In this document: positions 1 to 7,568 of the stretch, piece after piece
Layout: each line of letters starts with the position of its first letter
Position numbering within the stretch: the stretch's first letter is position 1
Assembly (NCBI GenBank): GCA_937927965.1
Contig: CALEZA010000129.1
Location: 1-9,111 of the forward strand
Reading direction: 5' to 3'
Length of the DNA: 9,111 bases
Source of the DNA: an uncultured Candidatus Planktophila sp.
GTDB taxonomy: Bacteria > Actinomycetota > Actinomycetes > Nanopelagicales > Nanopelagicaceae
Position numbers and translations under genes: made by a program
Notes under the pieces: generated by a model
Databases searched by the model: none
What the model was told of the DNA's origin: nothing
Seen by the model: the letters and a program-made list of their open reading frames with translations, nothing else

Positions 1-319
1 AACATCCCTCTGTCAGACCTGAGATTGAGATGCCACTTACAAGTGAAGCCGTTGATTGGACAGCGCCATCTCCCCCGGGATTTGCACAGCCACTCACAAC
101 TCTTCGTGTGACGATGTATCGCCATGAAGTTGCCTTGATAGCCGAAGTTGAAAGATTGACAGTGATCGATGATGCATCAGCCGTTACGCTCGTTATTGTT
201 GGTTCAACCGGAGGAGCTGCAAACGCGGCAGGTGCACTCACGCCGATTTGGATGAATCCAGCAGCAAGCAAGCCCACGATGGTGCGGGCGATGCGGGTGC
301 GATAGCTTGCGAAGAACAT
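1..319 (-). CDS. Secreted protein with FN3-like domain, N-terminal fragment, cut by window edge
   Basis: The ATG at 317-319 opens a frame of 106 codons that runs off the left edge without a stop, so the C-terminus is missing. Residues 1 to about 35 form a classical signal peptide: basic start (MFFASYRTRIAR), hydrophobic core (TIVGLLAAGFIQIGVSA), then an Ala-rich cleavage region ending near AAFA-AP. After it, from about residue 38, the pattern PTITSVTADASSITVNL, a central WRYIVTR and the late ISGLTEGC resemble a fibronectin type III or similar beta-sandwich module. The signal peptide matches that of the large secreted protein just upstream (RIAR followed by a hydrophobic run and FIQ or LIQ), so these look like paralogues. 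No Shine-Dalgarno sequence precedes the ATG; a promoter with a -10 at 329-334 suggests a leaderless transcript. The protein is exported; its final function cannot be told from this fragment. Confidence 0.8.
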   Translation of the reverse strand, partial: MFFASYRTRIARTIVGLLAAGFIQIGVSAPAAFAAPPVEPTITSVTADASSITVNLSTSAIKATSWRYIVTRRVVSGCANPGGDGAVQSTASLVSGISISGLTEGC

Positions 320-328
320 TAGACGGGC

Positions 329-358
329 ATTCTAGAAGGTTGGGGTTAACCCCGCCAA
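329..358 (-). promoter_or_regulatory. Candidate promoter of the left-edge secreted gene
   Basis: Read on the minus strand, TTGGCG (353-358; 4 of 6 matches to TTGACA) is followed after 18 bases by TAGAAT (329-334; 5 of 6 matches to TATAAT). The -10 ends 9 bases before the ATG at 319, leaving room for only a very short or absent leader. No ribosome-binding site is present. A 12-bp palindrome fills much of the spacer. This is a consensus match by eye, not a mapped start. Confidence 0.5.
342..353. promoter_or_regulatory. 12-bp perfect palindrome, candidate operator
   Basis: The sequence GGGGTTAACCCC is a perfect palindrome lying between the proposed -35 and -10 of the left-edge secreted gene, where a bound repressor would block RNA polymerase. 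As RNA, with flanking GTT and AAC and a 3-base bulge, it could fold into a short hairpin with a TTAA loop. No U-tract follows, so a role as intrinsic terminator for the upstream giant gene is weak. Confidence 0.35.
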
Positions 359-367
359 CTACCTACT

Positions 368-457
368 TTACGGAGTAATCGTGAGCGCCAATTCTGAGAC
401 GGCGATGCCGTTAGGAGTAGTCACGGTGACTTTGCCCGTTGTGGATGGGTGAGCCAA
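368..457 (-). pseudogene. Remnant of an IPT/TIG-like module end
   Basis: Directly after the stop of the giant secreted gene, in a different frame, the minus strand reads about 29 codons containing STTGKVTVTTPNGIAVSEL and then ALTITP before TAA at 368-370. This resembles the closing strands of an IPT/TIG module and parallels the C-terminus of the giant protein (ATTGKVLVVNSNG, then a hydrophobic end). An in-frame TAG at 473-475 and the absence of the first 50 or so residues of such a module mean it is not a gene of its own. It is best read as debris of a former module or paralogue. The similarity is short, so chance cannot be excluded. Confidence 0.4.
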
Positions 458-458
458 G

Positions 459-3400
459 TTAGATGGTAAAGACTAGAGGCGTGAAATTTGCAGGCGAAAT
501 GCCCGTTCCGTTTGAGTTGACCACTAAGACCTTACCTGTGGTGGCACCTACAGGCTGTTTACTCCAAATGAGGGTATCGCTCTTAATAATGAAATCTGGG
601 GAGTTCACAGCAACCCCTCTCCAAAACTTCACGACAGTCTCAGATGCGCTCGAGCCATTAAAGCCTGATCCCGTGATGGCGATTGGATAGGTCAAATCTC
701 CCGATGAACTCACACCTGTAATCGCAGGCGCTCCGCTGGAGCGAGTAATAGAGGTTTCACCATTGATTCCTATTGTCGAGCCTGCGCCATTCTGGCCAGA
801 AGGTTGGTTTATCACATAAATCATAAAGTAGATCTGCACCGTGATTGATTCGGAGAGATAGTTTTGTGAGCTCGCCTTGGTGAACCTAACTTGGCAATAA
901 GCAATTTGAGTTGCTGAAGAAGTCAAGACATGGGAAGAGATTGCACAGTTTGGCGCTGTGCTCACTCCAGTAAGAGTTTCCGTAACTGCTCCATCACCAG
1001 ATCCCCCAAGAAGGGTTAAAGTAAATGGAGAACCCACAACTGCTCCATACATCGATGGATTGAGTGCTGCTTGCTTAGCCTTATTAACTACTGCAGTGCT
1101 CGTCTCATAAATAATGTTGTAATAATTAGAGGATGCACCAGTCGTAAAGACAGGATCGGCAGCTATCACCGTATAGGTATCGGCATTCGTCGGAGCTATC
1201 GCACTGAGTGAATAGAGAGTGGATGAGAACTTAGTGGTTACCGTCAAAGTATCAACTCCCACCAAACCTTTGTAGACAGGCTTGGGATAGACTGTGATGA
1301 GATTGTCATTAAAGGTGACAACAGTGCCTGTGTCCATTGAGATTGTCAGAGTATCTGCTTTAGTAACTACATAATTTAAGGTCAAATACACCGATTGACC
1401 TAAGTTATCCGTGACCGTAATAGTCTCAAGGTAACTTCCAACAGTCAGTGACTCCTGTCCTCTCACTGTGACTGCCCTTGCAGTTGAAGTGTCCCACTTC
1501 AAGGCAGGTCTGCTGTTGAGTGCAATGCTTGCTGTCACAGATGGTGCGCTTGAAATCACTGTATAGGTATCTGTAGCGATCACACCGTATTTCTTTGTCG
1601 GAGCGCTCTTATTGAAGGTCGTTAAATATCGCGATTTCGTTGCAGTGTAATTCTGGGCAATTTCAGTAGTTGACAGAATGCGGTCATAGACGCGAATTTC
1701 TCCCACGGAGCCATTGAAAGTATCGCTGGCATCCCACTTACGACCAATAATGAGTCCAGTATTCATTTTGGCACTGTTCCAAGTTACTGAAAGAGTTGTA
1801 TTGGTTGCAGCAGTTGGCGTGTCATTGAGATACAAGCTGAGTGTATTTCCTCCGTTATAAGTCACAGTTGCCAAGATCCATGTTTGATCTGGAATAGTGA
1901 CTGCAGTTGTGTATCCCCATGCAGACCCATTGAATATTCCCGCATTAAGTGTTGTAGCGCTGGCCCAGAAAAGGCAGAAGAAAATTTGATCATTAGTGTT
2001 TCTGTAAGGATTGCAATTTATGCTCTTCCAGGCAGATTGATTTCCATTACGCTTGATCCATGTGCTCACCGTATAAACAGGTGCGGGAGATACTGAAGCA
2101 ACAGGAATAACTCTCGGTGCAATAATGCATTGCCCAACAGTATTAAATTCAAAACTTCCAAAGTTGGTCGAGTTATAAGTAGCACCAGCGCAAGTGAGAG
2201 TCGTATCGATTGCCACGCTTCGACTAACTCCGTCTGCATATACATCACTAGCGCTGTTGGCGTAAGCCAAATTGGCATCTGCACCACGACCAGAAAGATC
2301 TTTCCAGCTTGAACCTGTTCCTGTGTAGCTAGCACTACTTCCTGGGTCTAAAACAAGAATAGTTCCGCTAACAACTTGTTCGGCACTAGCAGTAAATGTA
2401 GGTGGTGCAATAACGGATATTGTCAGCGGAATGACCACGGAAGCTGATGCCGAATCAGTCACAGTCAGCGTCTCGTAATAAGTACCCACAGTCTTGGTCT
2501 CAGAAATTCGCACTACTGGAAAGCCCGCAGTAGATGTGTCGAGAGTGATACCTGAAATGGTGGGAGCAAGTGTGTAGCGCAGCGTTGGTGTGCCACCTGT
2601 GACCGTGAAGGTCTCCAGCTTGACCACATTGATTGCCTTATTGATCGTTGCGTTACCTGTCATCACAAGCACTGGATTGATGATCAGATAGACAGCGCTA
2701 CTTGTCTCCGTCATCGTAAGACCTGCAGTATCAGTATCGGTAACGATGACTCGATACTGATAACGAGTGCCGCTCATAACAGTGGTGAGAGTTGGTGTCA
2801 CATAGGAAGCCGTGAACCATCCACTTCCCTGTGTCGGCGTTGACCAAGAGGTTCCGGTGTCTGTCGAAACTTGCCATCTATAACTTCTTACCAATGGATC
2901 GTTAGGTGTTCCTGTAACCGTAAATGTCTCAGTAAGACCTGCAGTTGTTGTGTCGTTCAAGGGGCCACTAAAGATTGGCTTACTCGAAGCAATGAGATAT
3001 TTAACAATCACGACACCAGAGCCACCATTGCCTGCATCGACGCGGGCTGAGCTTGCTCCTCCGCCTCCGCCACGATTGGCTAATCCAATCGTGCCAGTGG
3101 TTCTCGTGGTTCCCCCTCCGTTACCTGCACCAGAAGTTGCAACTCCTCCACCGATACCACCTGCAGCGCCATAACCACCTCCACCTCCACCTGCAGAATA
3201 AATAAGGGTTTCTCCGAAGTTGGTTTGGGTAAATCCAGCTCCACCATTTGCACCAGGTGTTCCACTTGTTGCACCACCAGTACCACCAGCACCCGAAGTG
3301 CCCGATGCCGTGACTATCCCCGCTCCACCTGCTACCTGACTAAATACTGTTCCTTTATTTCCTCCTGCAACTGATGTTGCATTAAATATTGTCGGAGAAC

Positions 3401-5531
3401 CATCTGTGGGAATGTAAGTAGGAGTTCCTAAGTTATCTGGACCTTGACCGCCGCGGCCACCTGCACCGATTTGCACACCAACAATTCCACTTAGATTTAT
3501 CGATGAGAGATAGAGGTAACCACCTCCACCTCCACCACCGCCAGAGTTCCATCCACCTCCACCACCGCCTCCGACAATGAGAGCAGAAACTGTTGAAACA
3601 CCTGTTGGGATTTTCCACCCATTGATTACAGTGATGTATGTTCGCGGAAACTTCACCGTCGTGTAGGCGGCTGAATTCGAAACTATTTTTACATCACTCC
3701 AGGATGGTGAACCTAGAATGGCGAGATCTGAGGCGGAAGTTGCTGTGGTGCTCCTATTAATTAATGTGGAACCAGAGCCTTCATTAAAATCATAGTAGGC
3801 ACGAAGACTCGATGAAGATGTGCTGATGTAAGAGTCCATATCAGAATCAATGCCACTGAGATCTCTCACAAGACCGTAGAGAGCAAAATGATCAATCGAA
3901 CCCTTGAATGGATAAGTAAAGGTGGTTCCGTCATAAGACTTTCCTCCCATTACAAATGGGTAGGCATTGTCATTAAGAACACTTGAACCTGCGACATCTC
4001 CAGTACCCGTATAGGCAAGTTGCCCGTCGTAATAAAAATATGAAACATTCGCAGATCGCGTGACGGCTATATGGTGCCACTCATTTGTTCTAACTGGGAT
4101 AAGGGTATTAAGTCCCAACCCAAAGTTGGTTCCAGAAGGTCTAAATGCATACTTCCAAATACCATCTATATGGAAGAGTTGGAAAGAATCGACTTTGGTG
4201 GCAACGATATACATCGCAGAGCTAGTCTCTGTCGGATACACCCACGCTTCCATGGTCATGGTTGTCCCTAAATCAAATACACCTCCGGTGCCAGTATCTG
4301 CCACCCACGCATATTGATTGCTGCCATTGAGAGCGAGCGCAGTATCCGTTTCACCGCCGGGTTGTGCGTTGACGGTTAAGGTCGCTGCAGACGAGTATGT
4401 GGCTAAATCCACAGCTGTAGTTGTGCCTGTACCTGAGTCAGTTACCTTGGTTCGATATCGATATCCACTCATGGAAGTTGAGACTTGGCTCAGCGTGAGA
4501 GAACTCACTGTGGCGCCAGAAATATCAGACCAACTACTTCCTGCATCGGTAGATCTCTGCCACTGATAAGTACAACTGCCACTTGAGCTTGTTGGAGTAC
4601 AAGTACCCGTGGTGAAGGTGACATTTCTATTTTCATATGAGGTGAGGCTAGAGGGATTGGTAAAAGTTGGAGTGAAACGCGGAACTGTCGCTAAATAGTT
4701 ATTAGAGACGGTTGCTGCGCTGAGGGCATCGTTATACACATGAAACGCAGCTAATCGGAAGTTTCCGCCGTAATTAGTTCCAAGGTTTGTGGCTCCTCCT
4801 TGACCAACACCATAGTAGGTTCCATAGCTGCTTTCAAACGGAGCTTCGCGATCATTGTAATTAGTTGTGTTCTGCGCTACTTGCTGCCCGTTGATATACC
4901 CCGTAAGGCGTCTTGTCGCACTTGCATTGTCGAAGGTCATTCCCACGTAGTACCAATTGTTATAAGAAATTGAGACTGAGGATGTCAGTACCTCTCCGTT
5001 ATACATTCGAAACTTAAGGGTTCCATCAGATGCCGTATTCGGGACAATCTCCATCTGGGAGTCATACCAACCTGTGTTATCTGCCGTTCCCATTTCGTAT
5101 ACGACGATTCCTGGAGCCGTTGGATAGATCCACGCAAAGAAGGAGATATTTTGTTTTACTATGGAGTTGGTTGTGTTAAGGCGACTTGTTAAATCAGATG
5201 TCCAGACTGCCTGAGTTCCTACAGCTGCACCATTTGCAATTGTTACATATCCAACGCCACCTGAAGTGTGAGTTGGCGAACCTTTAATAGTTCCCCCAGC
5301 AGTGGAATTAAGTCCAGTAACCGTGGTACCACTTCCTGTGTAAGAATTTGTTGTTCCGTTAAACTCCCAATCCACAATCATTCCGGTTGTGCTCAAGGTC
5401 TCTGCGTTGGCATTTGGAGTCCCGTAGCCAGGAAATACAATTGGAGATGCGATCACTTGAATAAGAGTCAACGACAAGATAGCCACCAAAGACCGCGCAA
5501 TACGAATGCGGTGATGGCGGCGAAGAATCAT
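459..5531 (-). CDS. Giant secreted multidomain protein with LamG-like, Ig-like, Gly-rich and TIG-like modules
   Basis: This 1,690-residue exported protein is probably a surface or matrix adhesin; the ligand is unknown. Residues 1-43 are a signal peptide (basic RRHHRIRIAR, hydrophobic core, ANA before ET). Modules in order: LamG/concanavalin-like about 50-283 (FFAWIYPT, YINGQQV); Ig-like 288-388 (YQWQRSTDAGSSW); LamG-like 395-612 (MEAWVYPTE, NEWHHIAVTR); glycine-rich 618-848; Ig-like 853-953 (YRWQVSTDTGTSW); beta module 955-1042; LamG-like 1045-1298 (SSWKDLSGRG, STWIKRNG); a repeat of the beta module 1308-1392; MBG-like 1392-1486; beta module 1487-1572; IPT/TIG-like 1602-1690 (ITGSGF, TTGKV). 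The eight cysteines fall in four local pairs. There is no LPXTG motif, C-terminal helix or catalytic motif. The start is fixed by the signal peptide and an in-frame stop five codons upstream; there is no Shine-Dalgarno sequence. The gene begins 39 bases after rlmN. Family names are from visible patterns, not a profile search. Confidence 0.9.
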   Translation of the reverse strand: MILRRHHRIRIARSLVAILSLTLIQVIASPIVFPGYGTPNANAETLSTTGMIVDWEFNGTTNSYTGSGTTVTGLNSTAGGTIKGSPTHTSGGVGYVTIANGAAVGTQAVWTSDLTSRLNTTNSIVKQNISFFAWIYPTAPGIVVYEMGTADNTGWYDSQMEIVPNTASDGTLKFRMYNGEVLTSSVSISYNNWYYVGMTFDNASATRRLTGYINGQQVAQNTTNYNDREAPFESSYGTYYGVGQGGATNLGTNYGGNFRLAAFHVYNDALSAATVSNNYLATVPRFTPTFTNPSSLTSYENRNVTFTTGTCTPTSSSGSCTYQWQRSTDAGSSWSDISGATVSSLTLSQVSTSMSGYRYRTKVTDSGTGTTTAVDLATYSSAATLTVNAQPGGETDTALALNGSNQYAWVADTGTGGVFDLGTTMTMEAWVYPTETSSAMYIVATKVDSFQLFHIDGIWKYAFRPSGTNFGLGLNTLIPVRTNEWHHIAVTRSANVSYFYYDGQLAYTGTGDVAGSSVLNDNAYPFVMGGKSYDGTTFTYPFKGSIDHFALYGLVRDLSGIDSDMDSYISTSSSSLRAYYDFNEGSGSTLINRSTTATSASDLAILGSPSWSDVKIVSNSAAYTTVKFPRTYITVINGWKIPTGVSTVSALIVGGGGGGGWNSGGGGGGGGYLYLSSINLSGIVGVQIGAGGRGGQGPDNLGTPTYIPTDGSPTIFNATSVAGGNKGTVFSQVAGGAGIVTASGTSGAGGTGGATSGTPGANGGAGFTQTNFGETLIYSAGGGGGGYGAAGGIGGGVATSGAGNGGGTTRTTGTIGLANRGGGGGASSARVDAGNGGSGVVIVKYLIASSKPIFSGPLNDTTTAGLTETFTVTGTPNDPLVRSYRWQVSTDTGTSWSTPTQGSGWFTASYVTPTLTTVMSGTRYQYRVIVTDTDTAGLTMTETSSAVYLIINPVLVMTGNATINKAINVVKLETFTVTGGTPTLRYTLAPTISGITLDTSTAGFPVVRISETKTVGTYYETLTVTDSASASVVIPLTISVIAPPTFTASAEQVVSGTILVLDPGSSASYTGTGSSWKDLSGRGADANLAYANSASDVYADGVSRSVAIDTTLTCAGATYNSTNFGSFEFNTVGQCIIAPRVIPVASVSPAPVYTVSTWIKRNGNQSAWKSINCNPYRNTNDQIFFCLFWASATTLNAGIFNGSAWGYTTAVTIPDQTWILATVTYNGGNTLSLYLNDTPTAATNTTLSVTWNSAKMNTGLIIGRKWDASDTFNGSVGEIRVYDRILSTTEIAQNYTATKSRYLTTFNKSAPTKKYGVIATDTYTVISSAPSVTASIALNSRPALKWDTSTARAVTVRGQESLTVGSYLETITVTDNLGQSVYLTLNYVVTKADTLTISMDTGTVVTFNDNLITVYPKPVYKGLVGVDTLTVTTKFSSTLYSLSAIAPTNADTYTVIAADPVFTTGASSNYYNIIYETSTAVVNKAKQAALNPSMYGAVVGSPFTLTLLGGSGDGAVTETLTGVSTAPNCAISSHVLTSSATQIAYCQVRFTKASSQNYLSESITVQIYFMIYVINQPSGQNGAGSTIGINGETSITRSSGAPAITGVSSSGDLTYPIAITGSGFNGSSASETVVKFWRGVAVNSPDFIIKSDTLIWSKQPVGATTGKVLVVNSNGTGISPANFTPLVFTI
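2988..3680 (-). repeat. Glycine-rich low-complexity block within the giant protein
   Basis: Residues about 618-848 of the giant protein. The block opens with VSTVSALIVGGGGGGG, continues through a second run of eight glycines, an IGAGGRGG stretch and many GG, GA and GT steps, and closes with GNGGSGVVIVKY. The opening hydrophobic strand plus poly-Gly and the VVIVKY ending are the hallmark of glycine-rich modules seen in other large bacterial secreted proteins. The DNA is a degenerate run of GGN codons (CCN on the plus strand), which also creates spurious open frames in other frames. Confidence 0.75.
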
Positions 5532-5540
5532 AATGAGGTG

Positions 5541-5546
5541 ATTTTA
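5541..5546 (-). promoter_or_regulatory. Candidate -10 element of the giant secreted gene
   Basis: On the minus strand TAAAAT (5 of 6 matches to TATAAT) ends 9 bases before the ATG at 5531, the same distance as at the neighbouring secreted gene. The best -35 candidate, TTTCCT at 5564-5569 with a 17-base spacer, is poor (3 of 6). The sequence between -10 and ATG is CACCTCATT, which has no Shine-Dalgarno character. A leaderless or near-leaderless transcript separate from the rlmN operon is the inference. Confidence 0.4.
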
Positions 5547-5570
5547 GGCTCTGGGTCTAACTAAGGAAAG

Positions 5571-6695
5571 TTAGGCGTGTGATGCAGATTCAGAGGCTGC
5601 TAGCTGGCCACATGCTCCATCAATTTCACGCCCACGAGTGTCGCGAACAGTGACGGGGACCCCATAGCTCTCCAGCACTCTGACAAATTCAGCCTCATCT
5701 TCACGACGAGAGGCTGTCCACTTCGATCCTGGTGTCGGATTGAGAGGAATTAAGTTCACATGCGCTGCGCGGTTTTTCAGCAGGCGCCCCAAGAGATCTG
5801 CACGCCATGCCTGATCGTTGATGTCACGAATCAGCGCATACTCAATAGAGTAGCGACGACCTGTCTTCTTCTCATAGGCATCGGCTGCAGCGAGAACTTC
5901 TCGTACTTTAAATCGGTTGTTGATTGGAACAAGTGAATCACGAAGTTCATCATCTGGCGTGTGGAGAGAGACAGCAAGAGTGCAGTTAATCCCCTCCTCC
6001 ATTAACTTCTCAATTCCATTAACAAGCCCGACTGTGGAAACGGTGACTGAGCGCGCTGAAATACCAAGTCCATCTGGGTTTGGATCAGTGATGTTATGGA
6101 GTGTTCGAATCACTGCGTTGTAGTTAGCAAGTGGTTCACCCATTCCCATAAAGACAATATTGGAAAGTCGTGTTGGACCACCTGGCATTTCACCATTGGC
6201 ACATGCTCTAGCTGCAGCAACTATCTGATCTGTAATTTCTGCTGCTGTCAGATTGCGTTTAAGCCCACCTTGACCTGTCGCACAGAATGGGCAGTTCATA
6301 CCGCACCCTGCTTGAGATGAGATGCAAACCGTTGTGCGATCTGAGTAACGCATCAAAACCGACTCTACGAGTGTGCCATCATGGAGTTTCCACAAATCTT
6401 TGCGAGTCATTCCACCATCTGTGGTGCGAGTGGTAACAAGCTCCATCAATTTTGGTGTAAGTAGCTCCGCAATTGATTCACGCTGATCTGCAGGAATATC
6501 TGTCCATGTGGAGGGATCGTTATTTAAATGCGAGAAGTAATGGGTGGCAACTTGCGCAGCTCGAAATGGTTGCAGCCCCAACTCTTTGGCAAAATTCTTC
6601 CGCTCTTCAGGAGAGAAGTCTGCGATGTGCTTAGGAGCTTTCTTCTTTTGAACTGGTTCATCAAAGACTAGCTTAAGTTCTTCAGGACGACTCAT
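5571..6695 (-). CDS. rlmN: Dual-specificity 23S rRNA (A2503-C2) / tRNA (A37-C2) methyltransferase RlmN
   Basis: This cytoplasmic radical-SAM enzyme transfers a methyl group to C2 of an adenosine in 23S rRNA and in tRNA, using a methyl-cysteine intermediate. The 374-residue length is normal. The iron-sulfur cluster cysteines are C131, C135 and C138 (CGMNCPFC). GMGEPL at 184-189 fits the SAM-binding segment. C362, in the ACGQL motif near the C-terminus, is the expected methyl-carrying cysteine, and C124 in [10 protein letters not shown] is also conserved. The start ATG overlaps the cdsA stop as ATGA (4 bases), so translation is probably coupled; only a weak AGG lies upstream. It is the last gene of the tsf-pyrH-frr-cdsA-rlmN block. 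The N-terminal KKKAPKH stretch is a basic lead-in of no known role. Confidence 0.96.
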   Translation of the reverse strand: MSRPEELKLVFDEPVQKKKAPKHIADFSPEERKNFAKELGLQPFRAAQVATHYFSHLNNDPSTWTDIPADQRESIAELLTPKLMELVTTRTTDGGMTRKDLWKLHDGTLVESVLMRYSDRTTVCISSQAGCGMNCPFCATGQGGLKRNLTAAEITDQIVAAARACANGEMPGGPTRLSNIVFMGMGEPLANYNAVIRTLHNITDPNPDGLGISARSVTVSTVGLVNGIEKLMEEGINCTLAVSLHTPDDELRDSLVPINNRFKVREVLAAADAYEKKTGRRYSIEYALIRDINDQAWRADLLGRLLKNRAAHVNLIPLNPTPGSKWTASRREDEAEFVRVLESYGVPVTVRDTRGREIDGACGQLAASESASHA

Positions 6696-7552
6696 AGAAG
6701 ACCTGAATCTTGTGCTCTACGAACAAGTTCGAGAGCAAGCCAGAGGGCAGGTCCTGCGTAGAGAATTGAGTCGATGCGGTCGAGAACTCCGCCATGGCCA
6801 GGGAGTAAATCTCCCATATCTTTAATGGCGAGGTCACGCTTAATTGCAGATTCAATGAGATCTCCAGAAGTTCCAGAGATGACAACTAAGAGACCTGCGA
6901 GAGCACCAATCCACATTTGTGCATCAAGAATGAAGTGAAAAGCTAACCCACCCGCAACGGTTGTGAATACAAGGGATCCGATAAAGCCTTCCCATGTCTT
7001 CTTGGGGGAGATTCGAGGAGCCATTGTGTGCTTGCCAAAAGCCAACCCTGTTAAGTATGCAAAGGTGTCATTACAAGCAATAAGCACCACAAATGTCATT
7101 ACACGCTCAAGTCCATTATGGGGACGAGCAAGAAGAATCAGAAAGCCCGCAAGGAATGGAATATAAATAAGAGTGAGAGCATAAGCAGATGCACTGCGGA
7201 TAAAGTGCTCTGGACCGCGTGGAAGAAGAAGTGCTAGTAAAGATGGAAATGCAATGGCGGTAGCAACAGCTAAACCATTGACTCCTCCAAGCCATGCGGC
7301 TGTGGCCATACCGATTGAGGCAATGGCCAACGCTGAAAAAGAAAGTTCGATATCAGCACCTTTCAGTGCTCCTACCATCTCTCTTACACCGAGGACCATT
7401 GCAAGCGCCACAATTGCTGCAAAGGTGACTCGATAAGTTGCAAGAGAAACCCAGACAAGGAGAATCAATACAATTGATACAGCAATCGATGGGAGAAGTT
7501 TTCTTCCAGCGCGCTTATTAATCGCCTCGTTAATCGCTGATAAGTCAGACAT
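6692..7552 (-). CDS. cdsA: Phosphatidate cytidylyltransferase (CDP-diacylglycerol synthase)
   Basis: This integral membrane enzyme converts phosphatidic acid and CTP to CDP-diacylglycerol, the precursor of phosphatidylinositol, phosphatidylglycerol and cardiolipin. With the ATG at 7552 it has 286 residues and a chain of hydrophobic segments beginning about residue 21 ([18 protein letters not shown]). The family signature is complete: SAIKRD from residue 235, [12 protein letters not shown] at 244-255 and DRID at 258-261. SPKKTWEG at 182-189 is a second conserved block, and N161-D162 precede a further helix. A longer frame starts at 7627 but would overlap frr by 59 bases and add a basic tail, so the ATG 16 bases after the frr stop is preferred. 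That start has no Shine-Dalgarno sequence, so it may depend on ribosomes finishing frr. Its stop overlaps the rlmN start. Confidence 0.94.
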   Translation of the reverse strand: MSDLSAINEAINKRAGRKLLPSIAVSIVLILLVWVSLATYRVTFAAIVALAMVLGVREMVGALKGADIELSFSALAIASIGMATAAWLGGVNGLAVATAIAFPSLLALLLPRGPEHFIRSASAYALTLIYIPFLAGFLILLARPHNGLERVMTFVVLIACNDTFAYLTGLAFGKHTMAPRISPKKTWEGFIGSLVFTTVAGGLAFHFILDAQMWIGALAGLLVVISGTSGDLIESAIKRDLAIKDMGDLLPGHGGVLDRIDSILYAGPALWLALELVRRAQDSGLL

Positions 7553-7568
7553 GAGATGTGCGCGAGGG

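Noticed and set aside
30..305. Plus-strand open frame of 91 codons at the left edge
   Set aside because: The opposite strand here encodes a clear signal peptide followed by an FN3-like region; the plus-strand product has no recognisable features.
459..475. Programmed frameshift joining the giant gene to the downstream TIG-like fragment
   Set aside because: No slippery heptamer is evident, the fragment lacks the first part of the module, and the giant protein already ends with a complete TIG-like module.
2950..3174. Plus-strand proline-rich open frame
   Set aside because: It is the antisense of the glycine-rich block: GGN codons read backwards give CCN proline codons. No ribosome site or family match.
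5557..5574. 6-bp inverted repeat CTAACT/AGTTAG at the rlmN stop, as a terminator
   Set aside because: The stem is short and AT-rich, and no U-tract follows, so it is not a convincing intrinsic terminator.
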